A stretch of 36,908 nt of DNA. Origin: Chloroflexota bacterium. GTDB taxonomy: Bacteria > Chloroflexota > Limnocylindria > Limnocylindrales > CSP1-4. A program made the translations under genes and the position numbers. This document shows positions 31,247 through 36,908 of this stretch, in pieces; within the stretch, counting starts at the first letter, position 1; each line of letters starts with the position of its first letter. The stretch is taken from NCBI GenBank assembly GCA_025358515.1, contig JANYJG010000005.1, positions 68,779-105,686 of the forward strand. Reading direction: 5' to 3'. The notes beneath the pieces are model-generated. The model made no database searches and was not told the origin of the DNA. It worked only from the letters and a program-made list of their open reading frames with translations.

Positions 31247-31396
31247 GTGTTCTTGTTCCTTCGCCGCGGGGAAGGACAGGGTCTCGCGGAATACGCACTC
31301 ATTCTTTCTCTTATCGCGATCCTGGCCATCACCGCTGTGGCGTTCATCAGCGGCCGACTTGACTCAATGCTCAGCCAGATCGGGCGCAGTTTATAG
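31247..31396 (+). CDS. Flp/Fap-type pilin subunit (orphan)
   Basis: A 49-residue protein with the Flp pilin pattern: a short basic N-terminus, FLRRGEGQGLAEYALILSLI, a hydrophobic helix of about 20 residues (EYALILSLIAILAITAVAF), and a short polar C-terminus. The G-x-x-x-x-E-Y arrangement before the helix is the prepilin peptidase site and assembly Glu of the family. GTG 31247 has AAAGGAGG 4 nt before it; an in-frame ATG 31232 is less likely, because the Shine-Dalgarno lies inside it. No Tad secretion genes, other pilins or a peptidase are in the window. A strong terminator follows directly. Confidence 0.85.
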   Translation: MFLFLRRGEGQGLAEYALILSLIAILAITAVAFISGRLDSMLSQIGRSL

Positions 31397-31414
31397 TCGA
31401 GACGGAGAGTCACC

Positions 31415-31449
31415 AAGGGCGGGCTGCATATGCGGTCCGCCCTTTTTTT
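31415..31449 (+). terminator. Strong intrinsic terminator after the pilin gene
   Basis: AAGGGCGG pairs with CCGCCCTT around an inner partly self-complementary GCATATGC, and is followed by an unbroken run of seven T (31443-31449). It begins 19 nt after the pilin stop. This is the clearest rho-independent terminator in the window and supports the tiny gene as a separate transcription unit. Confidence 0.92.
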
Positions 31450-31489
31450 GTGCGCCCCTGGAAGGTTCGCCTGAGGCTGCTGAACGCAT

Positions 31490-31545
31490 TGGTGCCGGAG
31501 CAGGGGCTCGAACCCTGATGCCCTTGCGGGCCGCGGAGTTTAAGG
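31490..31545 (-). tRNA. tRNA-Leu 3' fragment (5' half missing); probable att remnant
   Basis: Read on the minus strand, this stretch holds the 3' part of a class II tRNA: an anticodon-loop-like CTTAAAC (TAA, leucine), a 4-bp long variable arm GCCC-GCAA-GGGC (31520-31531), a perfect T-arm CAGGG-TTCGAGC-CCCTG (31501-31517), acceptor strand CTCCGGC, and encoded CCA (31490-31492). The matching 5' acceptor GCCGGAG, the D-arm and the 5' anticodon stem are absent in the 40-60 nt beyond. So it is not a functional tRNA. A tRNA that stops at the anticodon loop is what integration into a tRNA gene leaves at the far end. Confidence 0.75.
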
Positions 31546-32185
31546 GCGCACCAGATGGGTCGCAGGGGTCCGTCAGCGTCCAACCTGAGCGTGAACGCGT
31601 CCGATTTGGCGCCTGTGCATCCGCCTGTGGTCGTCGGCGAAGATGCCAGCGAAGCTGCCACGAAACGCTTGCCAGGTCGTCATCTTGGAGGTTCCACTGG
31701 AGTAGAGCCGAGGCTTTCCAACTGAGATACGAGATCGAGCCGACCGGCTTAGCTGACCTCGGGAAGGTTGGATAGCCCGGAGTCGAGAGGAGTCGGGCCG
31801 ACACTATACGGGTGAAGGTGCGAGCCGCCGCCATTGCGACCGAACACGTCGGCTAGGCGACGGGCTATTAACGCAGCAGGGCGATTGAGTCGGCCGGTAG
31901 GCTTCGCCGATGGGGAAGACGCCGTCATGGCCTGGATCGCGACTCGGCCAAGCCCGTCGGTGTCGGGTCGCACCGCATATCTGCCGATCGACGAGGATTT
32001 CCCACCGCCCTGCACACTATCGTCCGGAATGACGGCCGCAAATGCGCTAGGCTGCGCGTCCGTCCTGGTCTAAACGACGCAGGGCGAGGCAGGACCGGGA
32101 AGGGCCACAGAGGCGCTCCGGGTTAGCCCGAAAACGATACGGCAGCAGCCCGGGAGGGGGCGTCTGCGCGGCGCCCGAATATGCG
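31546..32185. other. 640 nt without a recognisable gene
   Basis: Between the tRNA fragment and the large secreted protein gene I find no protein I recognise on either strand. Short frames exist (for example 31834-32073 plus and 31749-32015 minus) but have no clear ribosome site, motif or family look. No integrase signature (R-x-HxLRH or Y) was seen in the six frames. The stretch may be decayed element DNA plus the promoter region of the downstream gene. Confidence 0.6.
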
Positions 32186-35100
32186 ATGCGTCTAGGGCAT
32201 TTCCGGATCGGTCACATCCTCTTGAGCACGGCCTCGTTCGCGGCGATCATCACGCTCGTGGCCACGAGCTTCGCGGTGGTGCCGGCGGTGGCGGCGGACA
32301 CGTCGGACGCCTCGGGTGCCGTCCTGCCGTACCAGGCCAGCGGCTACCACTATCTCGTGGTGCCGATCGCCGGCGGTCCTGCCGGGTTCCAGGATCCAGG
32401 TTTCGACGAGTCGGCCTGGAGCACTGGCCAGGGTGCCTTCGGTTCCGGTGGATACTGCACGCCCCATCAGCTCGACCGTACCAACTGGCCGGTCGGCACC
32501 GACATCCTCGTCCGTCACGATATCGACCTGCCAGCGGGCACGACCAACGTCGTCGTCAACGGTGGCATCGACAACGACATCTTTATGTACTGGAACGGTC
32601 AGCTCCTTGGGACGCCGCGTGTCCACGAGGGCTGCGCCGCCCCCGGCGACTTCTCGATCGCCGTTCCGCAGGACGACCTGGTGGCGGGCAAGAACGTCCT
32701 CGCCATCCGCGCTCGCGACCGTGGGGATCAGAGTTGGCTCGACGTCAGCGTCACCGCAGTGGCACCCAAGGAGAGCCCGGCCCCGGTTGCGAAGGCTGGC
32801 GCCGACATTTCGGTGACCGAGGGTTCGGTCGTCACGCTCGATGGTCGGGCCTCGACTGACCCTGCCAGCAAGCCGCTCACCTACGCCTGGTCGCTGATCA
32901 GTCGCACCGGGCCGGCAGTCACTCTGTCGGCTTCGACCGGCTCCACGGCCAGCTTCCAGTCTCTCGACGACGGCCTCTACCGCTTCCTTCTCACGGTCAG
33001 CAACGGCGAGAAGAGCGCGACCGACGAAGTGGACGTCAAGGTGACAAACGTGGCACCGGTCCTCTCGGTCCAAGCCGAGCCCGCGTATGCCCACGGGGTC
33101 GCCCTGATCACCACGAGCTTCACCGACGCCGGCATCCTCGACACGCAGTCCGGTGCCATCGACTGGGGCGACGGCAGCACGCAGAAGAACCTGCCATTGG
33201 CCGTCCAGGGCGCGGGCTGGGGAACGCTCGTCGCGTCCCATGTTTATGCCAGCGCCGGCAGCTATAGCCCCAAGATCACCATCACCGACGACGACGGCGG
33301 ATCGGCGTCCGGCTCGGTTGCGTCGTACCACGTCATCGACCCGGTCGCGATGTGGGCGAACAGCAGTGCATCCGGCAACGGCATCGATTGGACGGGCGGT
33401 TCGGCCACAATCTCCGGGCTGACCCACGCGAACTCGAGCATTCGTATCCGGGGCGCTGCCAAGACCTTTACTGGCCCGACCGAATACGCGGGCGCCCTCG
33501 ACATCGCCGGTAACAGCCCGACCTTCACCCCAGCCCCAGTCAAGACAGCGGTAAAGCCGCTGCCGATCGGGTACAACATGGCCGACTACCGCCCCGGCGG
33601 TCGGGCGGCGCGTGAGGCCGGCAGCGCCTACCACGACGCCTCGTCGAGCTGCGGCAAGAACGGCACCTGGCAGATCAATGGCCAGACGCTTACGTCCGGC
33701 ATCTACTACGCCAACTGCAGCGTCAAGCTCAACGGTCATCCCCTCGGCGGGACGATCACGCTCATCGCCGAAGGCGACATCACCGTCTCCGGATCGTCCG
33801 CCCAGTTCGACCCATATACCGACGGGCTGCTCTTCCTCTCGGGCAGCGGCTCCACTTCGGCGATCCGCGTCGACGCGGCCAAGTCGAGCTTCCTTGGCTA
33901 CAACTACGCCGCTTCGGGCAAGATCGTCCTGACCGGTTCGGGCAATACCTTCTATTGCGGCCTCCTGGCCAACCAGATCGACATTTCGGGCAACGACCTC
34001 AATGTACGCGGCTCCGGCTGCACCCGGCCCGTCCGCACCGTGGCCTCGCCGGCGCTGGTTCCCACGCCGGCAGTCACGCTCTCGGTCGATCACGCGGATG
34101 CCTTGCCGGGCGACCAGCTCCACTTCTCTGCGACCGTCTCCAACAGCGGCGCCACCCTGGTGGTGCCGGGCGTGATCGGTCTGGAGAACCTGGGCACCGC
34201 GTCGGTCAGCGTCACCGGGCACACCCTGGGCTTGCAGTACCTCTCGGTGGCCGACGGTGCCTGGCACAGCGTCCCGGGAACAATCACACCGGTCCTTCGG
34301 CCTAACGCCACAGCCGGCGTCACCTACTCCACGAGCGCTGACACCATCGACGGGACCAAGCTCGGCCCCGGAACACTCGCCTCGTGGAGCTTCGCACCCG
34401 TCGTGAAGCTGAACCCAACTGACGTCGTCATGCTGCTCGATCCCGCCCGAACGGCGGAGGTCCGGATCGTCTCGACCTTCACCACGGATCCGCCGACCGC
34501 TCCTGTCCGCCGGCTCTTCCGCTTCGGCGACGACGTCTCCACCCAACTCCGAACCCTCGGCGCGAGCGTGCGAAACGTCGCGCTGACCGTTGTGCCGCCG
34601 GTTGGCGACGCGAAGTCCTTCGACGCGAGCTCCGTGCCCGCCCTCGCCTCGCTCGCCCCGGGCGCGCAGGTGACGATCTCGCTCGATTCGGCCGTGCCCG
34701 GACCGGCGGCCCGCACAGCGGGTGAGAGCGACTCGGTCTATCTCGCCCGCATCACCTCGTTCGACCGTTCTGCCCTCACAGGAACGGCCTTCGCCCGCGC
34801 CGATGCCGGGATCGGCACCGTTGTGGCCCCGGCGGCCAATGCCACCGCGACTCGGCACGTGCCCGTGGTTCAGCTTGCGCTGAGCGGGCCGGGGAGCATC
34901 GAGCCAGGCAAGACCGCGGTCTATTCGTTGGCCTTCGCGAACGTCGGCTCCACCGACGCGAGCGGCATCGCGGTCACTGATTCCATCACAGGCGCAGGTT
35001 CATTGCCCGTCGTGGGTGCCCCCACCACGCTCGCGCCCGCAGAACGGACGACCGCGACCGCCTCGTACGCGGTCCCGGCCGACGCCGAGCCAACGATCCT

Positions 35101-36908
35101 GTCCGATTCGGGCAGTGCCACCTGGAAGGACGCCCGCGGCAACACCTACGGCCCGCTCGGCGGGGTCGTCTCGACCCGCGTCATTCCGGCCCGCAAGCTC
35201 ATCGTCACCAAGACCGACGTCTCCACGATCGATGCGGCAGGCCACGTCGTCGTCAACTACGACATCGCGATCACGAACATGGGCAGCCAATCGGTAACGG
35301 GCGTCGTCCTCACCGACAGCCCGGACCCGAACTCCACTCTCGTGTCCGGCTGGGTGAGCGCGAGCCAGGGCCTCGTGACCTCAGGTAACGGCTCCGGCGA
35401 CCACGCCGCAGGCGTGAACCTCGGCACGATTGCAAGTGGCGGCTCGGCAACCGTCGATCTCCGGGTGATCGTTACCGGCGCCCTTCCGGCGGGTGTCACC
35501 ACCATCGCCAATCAGGCGACCGTCAGCAGTAACGAGCTCGACCCGGTTCTCTCCGACGACCCAGACTACCCGGGTGCCTCGGATCCGACGCTGACATCGG
35601 TCTCCTCGTCCAGTGGCCCGGGTGGCTCTGGCGACTACGCGCATCCGAACATCGGCAGCCCCACGCCGCCAGATGGCTCCGTCGTAACGGCGCCGACTCT
35701 GATCAGCGTCCCGATCAGCGCTGACAGCTCCTTCACCCCCGCGTCCTGGGACATCTCGTACCGCCCCGCCGGCGGGACCGTCAACACCTCGATTGGCAAC
35801 GGCGATCTTGCGACGCCGGGCGCCGTTAGCGCGTCTGGCACCCTCGATCCGACGCGGCTTCCCAATGGCGTCTATCTAGTGACCGTGACGGCCCATGCGT
35901 CCGACGGCACGAACCAGGCGGCCACGACGAGTGTGATCGTCGATGGCAACCTCAAGCTCGGCCGCTACAGGGTCACCTACCAGGATGCGAACGTTCCGGT
36001 GGGCGGCATCCCGATCCAGGTTCTGCGCACCCATGACAGCTTCGACAAGACCAAGGGCGACTTCGGCATCGGCTGGCAGATGGCGCTCGGCAATTTCCGG
36101 GTCGAGGTTAGCCGACCGCTCGGTGCGGGCGGCTGGAGCCAGGAGGCCTTTGGCTGCGGCGCCGTCCTGTGCTCGATTCGCTACAAGAGCGCCATCGCCC
36201 ATTTCGTGACGGTGGTTTGGCCCGATGGCCATCAGGAGATCTTCGATCTCACGCCGCTCGATAGCAGCACATATCTGGGCGGCGTGTTCACCGCCACGGC
36301 GTTCACATCGCGAGCTGGGTCTACGTCCAAGCTCGAGGCCCTCGACAACTCGCTGATGTTCCTCGGGGACGGCAACCTCTCCGGCGTGGATTTCGGCAGC
36401 GGCGGCGCATACAACCCGACGCGCTTTCGCCTGACCGCCAAAGACGGCACAGTCTACGTCCTCGACACCGTCAGCGGCCTCGTTTCGGAGACCGACCGTG
36501 TCGGCAACAGCGTCACCGTCGACTCGGCCGGCATCCACTCGAGCCTCGGGCCCTCGATCACGTTCGTGCGCGACAGCGCCGGGCGGATCAACGAGCTCGA
36601 CAAGCCCGATGGCGCCAAGGTCACCTACGCCTACGACTCCGCGGGCAATCTCGGCTCGGTCACTGACGAGCGCAACAAGACAGTCACCTACCACTACGAC
36701 GCAGACCACAACCTGACCGAAACCCTCGACCCGGACGGGCATCCTCTGCGCTCCCTCACCTACTGGCCCGACGGGCGGCTCAAGACCGTGACCGACGGCG
36801 CCGGGAACGTGAGCACCATCACTCTCGATCCGAACGCCCGAACCGAGATAGTCACCGGTCCGGATCCGCGGCTGACCACGATCACCTCGATGAACCCACG
36901 CGGCGACA
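32186..36908 (+). CDS. Very large secreted PKD/RHS-repeat protein (3' end beyond window)
   Basis: An open frame of 1574 codons that runs off the window. It starts MRLGHFRIGHILLSTASF; residues 1-37 are a signal peptide ending AVAA. Then: a galactose-binding-like beta sandwich (about 45-190); PKD-like domains (about 196-285 and 290-378, with DWGDGS and YSPKITITDDDGG); a Gly/Ser/Thr-rich segment that looks beta-helical (about 385-615); beta-sandwich segments; a DUF11-like domain (about 1005-1110, KLIVTKTDVSTIDAAG); and from about 1260 the RHS entry region (HDSFDKTKGDFGIGWQM) and YD repeats (YAYDSAGNLGSVTDERNKT). Such proteins are exported shells that often carry a toxin at the C-terminus, which is not seen here. 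The start has no good Shine-Dalgarno; ATG 32186 is the first Met that precedes the signal peptide. Confidence 0.85.
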   Translation, partial: MRLGHFRIGHILLSTASFAAIITLVATSFAVVPAVAADTSDASGAVLPYQASGYHYLVVPIAGGPAGFQDPGFDESAWSTGQGAFGSGGYCTPHQLDRTNWPVGTDILVRHDIDLPAGTTNVVVNGGIDNDIFMYWNGQLLGTPRVHEGCAAPGDFSIAVPQDDLVAGKNVLAIRARDRGDQSWLDVSVTAVAPKESPAPVAKAGADISVTEGSVVTLDGRASTDPASKPLTYAWSLISRTGPAVTLSASTGSTASFQSLDDGLYRFLLTVSNGEKSATDEVDVKVTNVAPVLSVQAEPAYAHGVALITTSFTDAGILDTQSGAIDWGDGSTQKNLPLAVQGAGWGTLVASHVYASAGSYSPKITITDDDGGSASGSVASYHVIDPVAMWANSSASGNGIDWTGGSATISGLTHANSSIRIRGAAKTFTGPTEYAGALDIAGNSPTFTPAPVKTAVKPLPIGYNMADYRPGGRAAREAGSAYHDASSSCGKNGTWQINGQTLTSGIYYANCSVKLNGHPLGGTITLIAEGDITVSGSSAQFDPYTDGLLFLSGSGSTSAIRVDAAKSSFLGYNYAASGKIVLTGSGNTFYCGLLANQIDISGNDLNVRGSGCTRPVRTVASPALVPTPAVTLSVDHADALPGDQLHFSATVSNSGATLVVPGVIGLENLGTASVSVTGHTLGLQYLSVADGAWHSVPGTITPVLRPNATAGVTYSTSADTIDGTKLGPGTLASWSFAPVVKLNPTDVVMLLDPARTAEVRIVSTFTTDPPTAPVRRLFRFGDDVSTQLRTLGASVRNVALTVVPPVGDAKSFDASSVPALASLAPGAQVTISLDSAVPGPAARTAGESDSVYLARITSFDRSALTGTAFARADAGIGTVVAPAANATATRHVPVVQLALSGPGSIEPGKTAVYSLAFANVGSTDASGIAVTDSITGAGSLPVVGAPTTLAPAERTTATASYAVPADAEPTILSDSGSATWKDARGNTYGPLGGVVSTRVIPARKLIVTKTDVSTIDAAGHVVVNYDIAITNMGSQSVTGVVLTDSPDPNSTLVSGWVSASQGLVTSGNGSGDHAAGVNLGTIASGGSATVDLRVIVTGALPAGVTTIANQATVSSNELDPVLSDDPDYPGASDPTLTSVSSSSGPGGSGDYAHPNIGSPTPPDGSVVTAPTLISVPISADSSFTPASWDISYRPAGGTVNTSIGNGDLATPGAVSASGTLDPTRLPNGVYLVTVTAHASDGTNQAATTSVIVDGNLKLGRYRVTYQDANVPVGGIPIQVLRTHDSFDKTKGDFGIGWQMALGNFRVEVSRPLGAGGWSQEAFGCGAVLCSIRYKSAIAHFVTVVWPDGHQEIFDLTPLDSSTYLGGVFTATAFTSRAGSTSKLEALDNSLMFLGDGNLSGVDFGSGGAYNPTRFRLTAKDGTVYVLDTVSGLVSETDRVGNSVTVDSAGIHSSLGPSITFVRDSAGRINELDKPDGAKVTYAYDSAGNLGSVTDERNKTVTYHYDADHNLTETLDPDGHPLRSLTYWPDGRLKTVTDGAGNVSTITLDPNARTEIVTGPDPRLTTITSMNPRGD

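Noticed and set aside
31490-31580. A complete, working tRNA-Leu
   Set aside because: The 5' acceptor strand, D-arm and 5' anticodon stem do not pair or exist; the nearest 7-mer at the expected place matches only 5 of 7 with one wobble.
31410-31661. A minus-strand small protein ending across the tRNA fragment
   Set aside because: Much of it is translated tRNA sequence (GSSPCSGTN-type string), a known artefact near tRNA genes.
32192-34858. An 888-codon open frame on the minus strand opposite the large secreted gene
   Set aside because: Its product is a low-complexity Arg/Gly/Asp-rich string with no domain; the plus-strand frame has a signal peptide and PKD and RHS domains. Open antisense frames are common with this GC-rich codon bias.
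1-36908. CRISPR arrays, insertion sequences or transposases
   Set aside because: No regularly spaced repeats and no transposase motifs were seen in the window.

Overview
The window is a GC-rich bacterial chromosome segment. It is almost fully coding and carries many GTG and TTG starts and 1-8 nt gene overlaps. Gene content and order suggest a Gram-positive-like or Chloroflexota-type lineage: Asp23/Gls24 proteins beside a FakA/YloV-type DhaL protein, zinc-type L28, L32 and S18, and a divergent isoleucyl-tRNA synthetase. The phylum call is inference; no rRNA is present to fix it.

From 1 to about 30.9 kb nearly everything is on the minus strand. The leftward unit that starts near 11.53 kb reads asp23 - fakA - recG - rsmD - coaD - coiled-coil protein - DUF177 - rpmF - plsX - asp23 - nusB - acpP - rnc - smc (cut by the left edge). 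rpmB diverges from it and ends at a hairpin facing dtd. The next leftward unit reads rpsF - ssb - rpsR - Ca2+/cation antiporter - ilvE - glycosyltransferase - ileS - lspA - rluD - gmk - priA - def - fmt - rlmN - rpe - PAP2 membrane protein - dtd. The order gmk-priA-def-fmt-rlmN-rpe-rpmB-asp23-fakA-recG-plsX-acpP-rnc-smc closely follows the Bacillus subtilis chromosome, so this is an old, conserved housekeeping block. It joins translation (start-Met processing, tRNA charging and proofreading, ribosomal proteins, rRNA modification), fork restart (priA, recG, ssb), phospholipid and acyl-carrier supply (plsX, acpP, fakA, coaD), lipoprotein maturation and chromosome condensation.

To the right of rpsF the character changes. 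A tiny orphan Flp-type pilin gene (plus strand) ends at a strong terminator. Next comes the 3' part of a tRNA-Leu gene without its 5' half, a typical left-over of site-specific integration. Then follow about 640 nt without a recognisable gene, and a very large secreted multidomain protein (signal peptide, galactose-binding-like fold, PKD, repeat-rich middle, DUF11-like, then RHS/YD repeats) that runs off the right edge. The orientation of the tRNA fragment predicts that the right-hand DNA is the inserted element.

The most unusual local signals are three core genes without an ordinary start codon where their family alignment says they begin (AUC with a strong Shine-Dalgarno for the coiled-coil gene, CUG with a strong Shine-Dalgarno for lspA, and none for the DUF177 gene), two candidate leaderless promoters, and one identical 10-mer in two divergent intergenic regions that gives a -10-like box on both strands.
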